NCBI GenBank assembly: GCA_035560795.1
Contig: DATMYV010000012.1
Location: 102,715-166,714 of the forward strand
Source of the DNA: Longilinea sp035560795
Lineage (GTDB): Bacteria > Chloroflexota > Anaerolineae > Anaerolineales > Anaerolineaceae
Direction: 5' to 3'
Length of the DNA stretch: 64,000 nt
The notes under the pieces were generated by a model. It did not search any database and was not told the DNA's origin. It saw only the letters and a program-made list of their open reading frames with translations. The translations under genes were made by a program, and so were the position numbers. How positions within the stretch are numbered: position 1 is the stretch's first letter; every line of letters starts with the position of its first letter. Positions 22,001-29,796 of this stretch are shown here, piece after piece.

Positions 22001-22327
22001 GCCAAATAACCCCGCCGCTAAAACCCACGGCACTGCCATGAAAAACATCATAGCCGGCGTCGAAGATTCGACAGGAAGATTGGGCAACGTCAGCGATTCA
22101 TTACCCGGCAGCCGGATTCCGATAAAAAGTGCAGTGAATGGGACAGCCAACCCAAGCGCTGCCAACAACCACCAACGCTGTTTTAGTTTCCCATAACCGC
22201 GTTCCCACCAATGGCGCATCCCGACGATCAGAATCGCTAAAAGCAATACCCAACCGACCCAGCCGAGGACACCATGCGGCAGGTCAATATAGGCGGTATC
22301 GGATATCAGGGTGAGAATATTCTGCAT
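19040..22327 (-). CDS. Multidomain membrane sensor histidine kinase
   Basis: 1095 residues. The N-terminal third has several membrane helices (to about 275), then an extracytoplasmic Cache-like sensor (about 280-500), another helix, a HAMP linker (about 525-580), a GAF domain (about 600-745), a PAS domain (about 755-850), HisKA with phospho-His in VSHDLRSPLTL (about 875) and an HATPase domain with DNAVKY, DNGIGI and GTGLGLAIVKS. It should autophosphorylate in response to an outside ligand and an internal GAF/PAS signal. No response regulator lies beside it, so its partner is unknown. It has an extended -10 promoter. Confidence 0.92.
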   Translation of the reverse strand: MQNILTLISDTAYIDLPHGVLGWVGWVLLLAILIVGMRHWWERGYGKLKQRWWLLAALGLAVPFTALFIGIRLPGNESLTLPNLPVESSTPAMMFFMAVPWVLAAGLFGTLPSVVIGLLSGLFFALWETHSAFTPLEFAIFAMIFSASVRQRYRTSFYHFLRNPLGAAAIIGIFYIPISIIVAFFSSTGDAAVRVDYALTGSWILLLARTAELVVACILAETVYLLTPKLWGRSGPLVPSPAETSLQTRFFFWTFPLILVLLLTLMFGDWIVAGNAAREMIRERLSSTAQVVSDSLPYFLESGQGLLLNQARPELIGLDADTQKAELSRILRSLPFFTRIGLLGQDGNLIALAPGGQSISLGEREKVAAGLAFKGVPVQTYTLNPVTGDTSAQFVFVAAIADAEGRTLGVLMGWTDLRSNPFTLPAIQALKKLQEMGGEGSILDENNKVLYYTLENSSLVMSDYLGVVPESADFFEETSQLGTRRMVYSQPITGRPWTVVVSLPSERVQRLALSIAIPLLLILLGITVVVYLLLRFSLRGVTTTLRTLSQQATMISQGQLNSPLMVSGVDEVGQLSNAFERMRLSLKARLLELNRLLEVSQGVAANLNIEKAVQPILKAALGDGVSAVRMVLVRPVSLDQETGQPVSFSAGPAAEIYSGLDSLVIEQVQRTEMLVVPNMARMRRLNITPGQRAPAALLGMPIYHESQFFGALWIGYDTPRQFTEENIRFLSTLTAQSALAAANSSLYATAEIGRQRLEAVLYSTPEPVLVFDEQGRLLLVNPAAMQTPGLINSATSGKTMDEVLAVPDLLNLAKVPLNERIQSREVTLPGNKVYHASVSPVAAESRRVGKIVILQDITQFKELDAIKTEFVSTVSHDLRSPLTLMKGYSAMLQMVGELNDQQQSYTKKIMLGVENMTRLVNNLLDLGRIETGIGLRSEKVNLNEIVDQVMTSLQPQAVQNNITLALDTQEMRPMTVNADPALIQQAFYNLVDNAVKYAQTNGQVKVRLVRHSQSVVFEVQDNGIGIAPLDLPRLFEKFYRSGRREAYQQRGTGLGLAIVKSIAERHKGRVWVESQLGRGSIFYFEIPAEPLPGGF

Positions 22328-22355
22328 TGAACAGCCAGTGCGCCCCCTTAAGATG

Positions 22356-22361
22356 ATTATA
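22356..22361 (-). promoter_or_regulatory. Extended -10 element of the histidine kinase gene
   Basis: TATAAT preceded by TGC on the minus strand, 29 bases before the kinase start codon. No clear -35 box was found at 16-18 bases, which is common for extended -10 promoters. Confidence 0.55.
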
Positions 22362-22394
22362 GCATCCTAAGGAAATGATTGCACAAAATGTGCC

Positions 22395-23714
22395 TTATTT
22401 CACTTGAATTTTTGCCTTTCGATTATAAGAAGCCCAGGCCAGGCGGTAGACCAAAGACCCGGATCGCAATTTGCTGGTTTGTACTTTTTCCAGCCATTCG
22501 AATTCTTTATAGGATGCCTGCTCAAAACATTGTTCTGAAAGCACCCGCCGATTGGTTTTCGGGTTTTTTACCGCGTTCAGGAACAATCCTTCCAAGAGGT
22601 CACGGTCCTGCCGAAAAAGTCCGATTCGGTGCGGATAATCCCGCAGGACAGATCGGTGCAATTTCTCGTGTTGCCACCATAACGCTTCCGGATTCATTTT
22701 TGCAGTTGGTTCCGGTCCAGTAGATGGCACGCCGGTGGAAATCCAAACCGGTTTGAAAACGGATGTGCACGGCGCTGCGGTAGCCGTCACCCAATAGGTC
22801 GGTTCCTCTCCAACAGTCAGGTGAGCAACAAGCGAACCGACTGTCTGGCTGTTGCGAACCGGTCCGAATCCGGCATGCATGCAAACCTGTTGGTCAAAAA
22901 TGGATCCATCAGGCGAATAAGGCTCTTCTGCCTTTCCATGAAAACGAAGCATATTCATACCATCATGGAGGGTCACATGAGGAATCTTTGACCGAAGAAC
23001 TTCCGTTGTGCATTTTTGCCGGTCTCCCGCCTTACCGAACCGAGTAAAGACCGGCTCGGAATAGCATTTTGCAAAATCGAATTCCTCTCGCCGGTTGCAC
23101 CAACCCCGTTCAACCGCGTAGTTGATTAAATTTGCTGATGCCAAATCCCAGCGGTTGCCGATCGTAATAGCATTGGAAATCGAACGGACATCCTTCACTT
23201 GTTCTGCAGCCCAATGCCTTCCGGCAGTCTCCAGCACCCAGGCCTCATTCAGGTCCGCAATCAGGAAACTGTTTTGGTAATAAAACTTATGAGTTAACCC
23301 GCAATTGCCGCTCTGACCGTATTGTTCAAGCAGATGGGTGATTACAGACAATGCTTCCTGAGCGGTAGTACTGCGTTCCAATCCCAATCGGAGCAGATCC
23401 ATACCAATCAAGCTAGGTTTACCTTCCTGCCCCACCTTTGTAAATAGTGCTTCGTTGCCAATGGTCACACCATGCTCGTTGGAGCCCATTTCAGCTCCCC
23501 ACATCCAAAACGGTTTCGAAAGGATTACTGCGTGGGTATGCGGTACTTGAGGAATCTCGATGTAGGTGCATTTCAGGCGGCTGCCAGCAGGATATTCAGC
23601 CGCCGGAATTGTGATTACAATCTGCGCTTCATTCACCTCGCGGTCGGAATTTTTTCCGAATATCACGCTTCCGTCAGCAGTTGAATTGCTCAAAACCACG
23701 AATGTGTCGCACAT
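22395..23714 (-). CDS. C69 family peptidase (secernin/dipeptidase type)
   Basis: N-terminal nucleophile hydrolase of 439 residues. The protein starts MCDTFVVLSNSTADGSV, with Cys2 in the position of the catalytic nucleophile exposed after Met removal; the next motif FGKNSDREVNEAQ matches secernins and PepD-type dipeptidases. It lacks a signal peptide, so a cytoplasmic dipeptidase or amidohydrolase role is likely. It is 31 bases downstream of cmk and has a good site GGGGAGGAG before ATG 23714. A short GCACA/TGTGC hairpin follows the stop. Confidence 0.88.
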   Translation of the reverse strand: MCDTFVVLSNSTADGSVIFGKNSDREVNEAQIVITIPAAEYPAGSRLKCTYIEIPQVPHTHAVILSKPFWMWGAEMGSNEHGVTIGNEALFTKVGQEGKPSLIGMDLLRLGLERSTTAQEALSVITHLLEQYGQSGNCGLTHKFYYQNSFLIADLNEAWVLETAGRHWAAEQVKDVRSISNAITIGNRWDLASANLINYAVERGWCNRREEFDFAKCYSEPVFTRFGKAGDRQKCTTEVLRSKIPHVTLHDGMNMLRFHGKAEEPYSPDGSIFDQQVCMHAGFGPVRNSQTVGSLVAHLTVGEEPTYWVTATAAPCTSVFKPVWISTGVPSTGPEPTAKMNPEALWWQHEKLHRSVLRDYPHRIGLFRQDRDLLEGLFLNAVKNPKTNRRVLSEQCFEQASYKEFEWLEKVQTSKLRSGSLVYRLAWASYNRKAKIQVK

Positions 23715-23745
23715 CGATCACTCCTCCCCTCTGGTTTGTAGAAAA

Positions 23746-24438
23746 TCACCTGCGTCTGATGCGTGCCAATTCCAAAACCTGATCGACTACCTGTTCAGCG
23801 TTGATGTCATCCGAGCAAATGCGATATGCATCTTCTGCTGCACGCAATGGAGCAACCTCGCGGGTTGTGTCAATTTTGTCGCGTCGTTTCATCGCAGCCA
23901 GGATCTTTTCATAATCCGCATGTTCACCACGCTGACGCAATTCTTCAAAGCGGCGCTTGGCGCGTATTTCCACACATGCATCCAGATACACCTTCAATTC
24001 CGCCTCGGGAAAGACAACGGTGCCGATATCGCGGCCCACCATAACGATCCGGCCCCGCTTACCAATCCGGCGCTGTTGGGCCGTCATAGCCATCCGCACG
24101 CCGGGATATGCCGAGACCTGCGAGACAGACGCTTCTACTTCATGGCTTCGAATTTCCCAGGTGATATCAGTCCCGTCAAGTAGGACATCCGCCAACCTTC
24201 CATCCGGTTTACTGGGAGGCTGGACATCGATTTGTGCCTCCTCGGCCAGTTTGGTAACCGATGGTTCGTCATCCACAGCATTCAACTGCCGTAAAGCAGC
24301 CCAGGTAACGGCCCGGTACATGATCCCCGTATCAAAATATAGATAACCCAGTCGTTTTGCCAATAATACGCCTACGGTTGATTTTCCCGAGGCTGCCGGT
24401 CCATCTATGGCGATAATTGAGGGCAAATGCTCGTCCAT
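23746..24438 (-). CDS. cmk: Cytidylate kinase
   Basis: Phosphorylates CMP and dCMP with ATP, 230 residues, near the usual length. The P-loop is GPAASGKST (about 12-20), followed by LYFDTGIMYRAV, typical of Cmk; VGRDIGTVVFPEAELKVYL is the conserved NMP-binding region. ATG 24438 shares its A with the TGA stop of the acyltransferase gene, so they are translationally coupled. cmk next to a plsC-like gene is a common bacterial pairing. Confidence 0.96.
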   Translation of the reverse strand: MDEHLPSIIAIDGPAASGKSTVGVLLAKRLGYLYFDTGIMYRAVTWAALRQLNAVDDEPSVTKLAEEAQIDVQPPSKPDGRLADVLLDGTDITWEIRSHEVEASVSQVSAYPGVRMAMTAQQRRIGKRGRIVMVGRDIGTVVFPEAELKVYLDACVEIRAKRRFEELRQRGEHADYEKILAAMKRRDKIDTTREVAPLRAAEDAYRICSDDINAEQVVDQVLELARIRRR

Positions 24439-25142
24439 CAGACTCCTTGCAAGATTTCAGTTTGCTCGCTGTAAACGCCGCGATATTCCTCTGGCAATAA
24501 TGCGGCGATTTGTTTCATGACCAGGTCGCCATTGTGTTGCAAAGCATCACGCCGGTTTGATGAGATTGATTCCAATGGTGGCAATGAAATCAATTTACCT
24601 ATACGCGTTTCTAATGTCGGGCGTTTCAAATCCAGGACTTGTTTCAGGAAATCACCAGTACTACCGGTAATTCCAACAGGTATGACAGGAACCCGAGCCT
24701 TGTCCGCCAGATAGGCAACTCCCCATTTTGCCCGGCGTAAACCGGGCTGCCAGGTCAACCGACCTTCAGGCGACATCATTAACGGATAACCGGAGCGCAA
24801 AACCTGAACAGCCTTTAGCAGCGGCTCCCGGCTGACCTGATCGCGGTCAATGGGGATGCCTCCATACATGCGTGCAAGATACTTCTTTTCAGGTTCCTGC
24901 CATACTTCCACAGCACCTATTGCTTCTGGGGCAACGGGCCAATGGGTCATGATAAAGGGCGGTTCGAATATTGAGATGTGATTGAAAGCGATAATGTATC
25001 CGCCCCTGGCGGGTACATTTTCAAGACCGAAAATTCTGATTTTAGCAAAAGCTCGATATAGGATACAGCCAATAGCACGAATGACCCACCGCCCGATGCG
25101 ATTTTCAGGAGCAATGTGGTATGGATTTGCCTCATTCAGCAT
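24438..25142 (-). CDS. PlsC-like 1-acylglycerol-3-phosphate acyltransferase with altered HX4D motif
   Basis: Membrane-associated acyltransferase of phospholipid synthesis, 234 residues. Motif I reads NHISIFEPPF (about 54-63), giving H-X4-E where the family has H-X4-D; the GAA codon was confirmed on the DNA. Motif II is YGGIPIDRDQ, motif III SPEGRLTW, motif IV VIPVGITGS. Glu may still relay charge to the His, but lower or changed activity is possible. SD GAGGAATGTCTTA precedes ATG 25142. It is sandwiched between membrane glycosyltransferase-like genes and cmk, so a glycolipid acceptor is also conceivable. Confidence 0.85.
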   Translation of the reverse strand: MLNEANPYHIAPENRIGRWVIRAIGCILYRAFAKIRIFGLENVPARGGYIIAFNHISIFEPPFIMTHWPVAPEAIGAVEVWQEPEKKYLARMYGGIPIDRDQVSREPLLKAVQVLRSGYPLMMSPEGRLTWQPGLRRAKWGVAYLADKARVPVIPVGITGSTGDFLKQVLDLKRPTLETRIGKLISLPPLESISSNRRDALQHNGDLVMKQIAALLPEEYRGVYSEQTEILQGV

Positions 25143-25157
25143 TAAGACATTCCTCGT

Positions 25158-26864
25158 TTACGGATTGCTCAGCACTGCAGGTTCTCCCGGGAAGAGATCC
25201 GTGCTGGCCCATAAAATAATTTTGGAGGTTTCTTCCGGAGCTTCACGGAAAACAAGCCAGTTTGACCAATTCGAACCAATCATCTGGTTCCAGGCTGGTT
25301 GCACGGACAAAACAAAATCCTGCCCGCGGTAAGTCGATGTCTGCCCGGGTTGAGTTTGGTCGTTGGTCAGAATGATATCCGGTGTCTCAAGCATCGAAAT
25401 GCTGTCTGAATACTGTACACTGATAAAATCCCGCAGAAGCCATTTCAAGGTTGGAGATTGAATACCTACCACTGAAACCTGCAAATTATTGACCTGGCCT
25501 GACTTATTAATCGATAAATCGTGTAAGGTCTTTTCCAACAAGTCAGCGTCTACGAAATAAGCACCGCTGCGCCATAATTCCGCCTCAGGTTTAACACCCA
25601 GGCCGGCGGCGCGCAGGCTCATTGAAATCAGGATCAGTAGGAGAGCAGCCCCGGATGCCCATTGAACGCCTTGTCTGGCAGCAGACCAGTTCCAACCCCA
25701 ACCAACCAGCACAATTGCCAGCCCGAGCAAAACCAGGGCAACCACAATTTTTACAATCTGAAGATTAGTCTCGGCTGACCAGCCAGCCGGATGCAAGATG
25801 CCAACCGCATTCAGGATGATAAAGAATATCAGGACAAATACGACTGTTGCCATGGCCGCTGTGAAACGCGCATCGAATTCAGGTTTGCGCAGCCAGACCG
25901 CAATCTGGCGGGCGGCAAGTGCCCAAAGGGGAATCATTACCCAACCTGCATAACCCATGATACGTCCGCGGCAGGCAAACCACAGCAGCAGAGAAATCAC
26001 CAACCAGATTGTCAAGAACTGGTCAAGCAAATCTTTATGAAGCCAGCTGGCAATTGCCTGGATTGTGCCGAGAATGAAGGGCAACAAGGCATAGCTTAAC
26101 AAGGCAATAGCAGCAGTTTGGACGGAAAAGCTTCCGGTTTGTGTCCAACCTCGCAAGAATTCCGGCAGGCTACCTGCGGCCATGCTCAATCCGAAGGGTG
26201 CAAACAGGAAAAACGTTCCCGCTGCAAGCAATGTAATCACAGCAGCGCTGATAACCCGCGGCACGATAAATTGATAAGGTTGTCCATCCTGTCCGCCATC
26301 GGCTGCGCCGAATAAATGCATGCGTATGCTGGCGAAAATTGCCACTCCCAAACCAAGCCAACCCATCCAGAGGTTTGGCCCACCCAGCAGCGCCAATCCG
26401 AAACAAATTCCGGACCAGATAAATTGTCGGTTCAGTATCAATCCAAAGGCAAATAGCGTAAAAGTGATCGCCCATATGCTGCCGTCAGCCTGGCGTGAAA
26501 TCGCAACCAACGCCGGATCGATTGCCAGGCCGAAAGCAGCGATCAAGGCTGGCCATTGCCCTAACTGCTTACGGTAAAACAAAGGAGCCACTACCAAAAG
26601 GCTTCCTGCCAACGCCGGGATCAATCTGGCGGAAAAATTTGTCGAGCCAAACAAAAAGAAAATCAATCCACTGAACAGCGTATAGGCTGCTTGCGACCCG
26701 GCCGGAATAAGACCATTTTGAAGCCAATTGAAGACAGGCAATGCATTCAAGGCTTCCAAAGTGGACAAAGGCACCCCGCCCAACTTGACCAGACGCAGCA
26801 ATAACGCCAGGCTGATCGCCACTGCCCATAATATCCGTTCCATTTGTTCGCTTTTCAGCTTCAT
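25158..26864 (-). CDS. Polytopic membrane protein, degenerate GT39-like
   Basis: About 568 residues with some 11-12 hydrophobic helices and a C-terminal soluble portion (from about 430). The N-terminal pattern LRLVKLGGVPLSTLEALNALPVF resembles the GT39 first loop, but the Asp of the Asp-Glu pair is Leu. Such enzymes normally need that Asp, so it may be a non-catalytic partner or have changed chemistry. ATG 26864 is preferred because it starts after the upstream stop (26878); an ATG at 26918 in frame would overlap that gene by 41 bases. It is encoded right after the free-standing YYY protein and may form a complex with it. Confidence 0.65.
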   Translation of the reverse strand: MKLKSEQMERILWAVAISLALLLRLVKLGGVPLSTLEALNALPVFNWLQNGLIPAGSQAAYTLFSGLIFFLFGSTNFSARLIPALAGSLLVVAPLFYRKQLGQWPALIAAFGLAIDPALVAISRQADGSIWAITFTLFAFGLILNRQFIWSGICFGLALLGGPNLWMGWLGLGVAIFASIRMHLFGAADGGQDGQPYQFIVPRVISAAVITLLAAGTFFLFAPFGLSMAAGSLPEFLRGWTQTGSFSVQTAAIALLSYALLPFILGTIQAIASWLHKDLLDQFLTIWLVISLLLWFACRGRIMGYAGWVMIPLWALAARQIAVWLRKPEFDARFTAAMATVVFVLIFFIILNAVGILHPAGWSAETNLQIVKIVVALVLLGLAIVLVGWGWNWSAARQGVQWASGAALLLILISMSLRAAGLGVKPEAELWRSGAYFVDADLLEKTLHDLSINKSGQVNNLQVSVVGIQSPTLKWLLRDFISVQYSDSISMLETPDIILTNDQTQPGQTSTYRGQDFVLSVQPAWNQMIGSNWSNWLVFREAPEETSKIILWASTDLFPGEPAVLSNP

Positions 26865-26877
26865 TCCTACTGCAACC

Positions 26878-29427
26878 TCATTGTTTCTGGGGTGATGCAA
26901 ATTGTTCGGATACTTCATAGATAACCAGATCGCCGGAAGTGAAAACTACCGGAAGATTGTTATCAAATTTCATTTGGCTGACTGGATAGGCGGTCTTTTC
27001 CATGGCACCGAGAATTACATAACGCACATGGTATTGCCTCAAAATATCCAACGCCTCTGTCCAGTCTGTGGTCGTATATAACCGCGCCAGATCTGGTTCG
27101 CGGTTGCCGATTTCCTTGGTGCTGCCCCGCCACTGATACTCATGGAACGGCCAACCAAGCACATCTGGTAAACCGCTATGAGCCGCAATGCGCGCATAGG
27201 AACTGTAACTTCCCCCCACCGCTTCCGCAATAACACCATAAGGTGCTGTTTTTAGATATTGTACAGCTGCATAATCATCAGGAGAGTAGGTCTGAAAGGC
27301 CAGCGTTCCATCCAGCGACCAATCCTGAAAACGAAGTTGGCCGGTCGCAGAGTCCACCATGCCGGTTTTCGCCTGGAGCATGTTGGCCGGGTAGATTAAC
27401 CCCGCTGCGATCACCGCCAACGACACTGCAGCGGCAGCCCACCGCCATGCGGAGCGAATTTGAGTCAGGATGATTATCAGCCCAAAGGATCCAGCCAGGC
27501 TCCATAACATCCAGGCCTGGAAATAGAATTTAAAGATTGTATTCATCCTGTTGCCAAAGGTATCCCGTAAAAAGACAAATTCTGGCGCAAGCGTTAAGAT
27601 CGTTCCCAGCAATGCCAGCAATAGGACGAATGTTAGCGGCGTGGCGTGATCTGTCGAAACCGATTCATCCTGTTCGTTGGCGGGTATTCCGGGTTTGGCC
27701 AGCAGTGACCAGATCAAGGCCAGGAGAGCAAATAAGGTTAACCAGGTCCCCGGGGATTGCATTCTGAGGCTCAGAGACATCCAAAATAGGTTGCCGGCCG
27801 TGGTTGCCCCCTGGCTATTGAGAAAAAGGTTGCCATATTCAACCAACTTTTCCCCAATCGTCGCCGCAATACCGCCCAAGGGCGCAATACTTTCACCCAA
27901 ACCAGCTGCATTTGCAAAGAGCAGCCCAAACAAGGACGACACCAGCCAGCCGCCGCCAATCACAATTGCAGCCAATTTGATTCCCGCTCGCAGACGCGGA
28001 TTCTCCCGGCGCGTTTCAAAGATCAGCCAGAGGAACAGCGGTACCAACAAGGGCGCGAACATTACCCAGAAATTGACACCGGGCGTAAAAAAGGCCATGC
28101 TGGGCAAGAAACCGCCTGCTTGCGATGAAAAACCAAAATAGAAAGGCAAATACAGCAGGATACCTGCCAGACCAAGCAGCAGGCAGAATCCCACAAAGTC
28201 CCAGATGCGACCCCAGCCCCAGCGTGTTTGCCTTGTCCGAACCACTGTAAAAACCATGCCAAACAAGGCAACATAAATGGGGAAGTCCCAGGTATTAAGG
28301 AATGCCAATCCGCCTAAAACTACCGCCGTCAGCCAAAAATCCAGCCGTCCGATCCAATCGCGCGGGTGAATCTCCCGGAATCTACGCTGACCGGACGAAT
28401 AATAAAAGTTTATCGCCAGAGCGATTGCCAGGAGGACAAACGGCATTGCCAACACATGCGGGTGCATATCACCAAGCAAATAGGAGAAAAACGGAAACTC
28501 GTCGATAATTTCGACAGGGTCGCCGGTCAATTTAAAATCATTCAACACGCGCGAACTGCGCCACCACACCCAACCTCCGCGTTGGATCTGCCAGGAGTAT
28601 GGCTGCACCGGGGGTTGGTTCCATTCCTCCACTTTAAGCACGTTTTGCCAAAAATTGGAGGTTTGTGTGCCGTCCGCTGCCGTTTGCCAGAAGACTCCAC
28701 GCGCGTGAAGTACTTCCATCAAACCGCCTAAATTGGAAATCACCAGGATGAATAGCGGCGCCAGCAAAGCCAACGCCCGCAATTCAGCAGTGATTTTTCG
28801 ATCTTTGCGCAGGGCTGCCAGCAAGTTGAAAAGCACGCCATAAGCCCCTAATGCGGTCAGGGCAAACCACAAAGCCTGTCCCAGATTGAAAGCAATGTTG
28901 GCGCCAGCACCGGTGAGGCGTGCCAGTAATGCAATCATGACATAGCCAAAATAATAGTACGAAATGGCATACCCTGAAAGCCATGGATCGGCTGGCGGAA
29001 ATGAAGCCGAGCGCAAAATGGAATTGATAAACGCCAATTCCATTGGTTTTTCGGTGTATTCGATGGCAGGGTCAAATCCGCGTACAAAACCCCATGCCAT
29101 AAATGCCGCCAGGAAGAGCACTTCCATGACCAGCAGCGACTTCTTCTGGTCAATCAACCATGAACGGATTTCCCGCCAACCCTTACCCGCTGCCAGCGTG
29201 CTTAATCCAATCAGAATAAATATTGCCACCAGCATCCCGCCCAGGGTGTTTGGCATTATCTGGAGAGATGCCAAAAGCCAGAACAGGTAACTTGAAAGCA
29301 GCAGACCCAGTGCACGTGAAAGAGAATAGCCGCGATCTGGAAGGAATGGAAGCAACCGGTAAGCCAATGGAAAAGCCAGCCAACCGATCAATGTGATTAC
29401 AAGATACCAGAGCAACAATGAGATCAT
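26878..29427 (-). CDS. Free-standing YYY-domain (DUF2298) membrane protein
   Basis: 849 residues with roughly 18-20 membrane helices. It shows the Chlor_Arch_YYY signature SYYYFGY (about 157), EFPFFSYLLGDMHPH (about 310-323), RMNTIFKFYFQAW (about 629) and GLPDVLGWPFHEYQ (about 750-763). The domain is known from Chloroflexi and archaea and has no assigned function; it often sits near GT39-like genes. The whole protein aligns by eye with residues about 945-1761 of the GT39-YYY fusion encoded upstream, so the two are paralogous. The Asp-x-His-x-His segment could bind a metal or phosphate (inference). Confidence 0.85.
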   Translation of the reverse strand: MISLLLWYLVITLIGWLAFPLAYRLLPFLPDRGYSLSRALGLLLSSYLFWLLASLQIMPNTLGGMLVAIFILIGLSTLAAGKGWREIRSWLIDQKKSLLVMEVLFLAAFMAWGFVRGFDPAIEYTEKPMELAFINSILRSASFPPADPWLSGYAISYYYFGYVMIALLARLTGAGANIAFNLGQALWFALTALGAYGVLFNLLAALRKDRKITAELRALALLAPLFILVISNLGGLMEVLHARGVFWQTAADGTQTSNFWQNVLKVEEWNQPPVQPYSWQIQRGGWVWWRSSRVLNDFKLTGDPVEIIDEFPFFSYLLGDMHPHVLAMPFVLLAIALAINFYYSSGQRRFREIHPRDWIGRLDFWLTAVVLGGLAFLNTWDFPIYVALFGMVFTVVRTRQTRWGWGRIWDFVGFCLLLGLAGILLYLPFYFGFSSQAGGFLPSMAFFTPGVNFWVMFAPLLVPLFLWLIFETRRENPRLRAGIKLAAIVIGGGWLVSSLFGLLFANAAGLGESIAPLGGIAATIGEKLVEYGNLFLNSQGATTAGNLFWMSLSLRMQSPGTWLTLFALLALIWSLLAKPGIPANEQDESVSTDHATPLTFVLLLALLGTILTLAPEFVFLRDTFGNRMNTIFKFYFQAWMLWSLAGSFGLIIILTQIRSAWRWAAAAVSLAVIAAGLIYPANMLQAKTGMVDSATGQLRFQDWSLDGTLAFQTYSPDDYAAVQYLKTAPYGVIAEAVGGSYSSYARIAAHSGLPDVLGWPFHEYQWRGSTKEIGNREPDLARLYTTTDWTEALDILRQYHVRYVILGAMEKTAYPVSQMKFDNNLPVVFTSGDLVIYEVSEQFASPQKQ

Positions 29428-29448
29428 AATGGAGGGGTACTCTTAATT

Positions 29449-29796
29449 TTACTCCCCAATATTGGAAAGAGGGTCGCTTGTACCAGGCTCAATCACGACC
29501 ACGTTGCTGACAGCGTCCAGGTTGAGCGGTCCGTATAAATGCGGGAATGCCTGCCCATTGGCCACATCGTATCGCAATTCAGGTTTCAAGCGTGCAACGT
29601 CTACGCATAACAGTACCAACCCTGTTTTCCCTGCGAAAAAACGCGACAGGGTGTCTGGAACCTGTTGACGGGTTGAGAGATGGATGAAACCCTCGGCAGC
29701 CAAAGAGACCGGGCGGTAATCGCCCTGTTTTTGGGCTTTTTTCCAATCCGCCCGTGGCAGGATATGATAAATCTCTGAAATCTTCAATTGAGTCAT
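29449..29796 (-). CDS. DUF952 family protein
   Basis: Small soluble protein of 115 residues with the DUF952 signature: IYHILPRADWKKAQ at the start, GFIHLSTRQQVP in the middle and FPHLYGPLNLDAV near the end. The family resembles glutathione S-transferase-like or ADP-ribosyl fold proteins in some annotations, but no activity is established. Its ATG overlaps the stop of the GT39-YYY gene (ATGA), so it is coupled to the glycan operon, and it lies between the two YYY genes. Confidence 0.85.
   Translation of the reverse strand: MTQLKISEIYHILPRADWKKAQKQGDYRPVSLAAEGFIHLSTRQQVPDTLSRFFAGKTGLVLLCVDVARLKPELRYDVANGQAFPHLYGPLNLDAVSNVVVIEPGTSDPLSNIGE

Noticed and set aside
26865..26918. Longer N-terminus (18 residues) of the degenerate GT39-like protein
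   Set aside because: It would overlap the preceding YYY gene by 41 bases and is polar, unlike the membrane-proximal start of the protein from ATG 26864.
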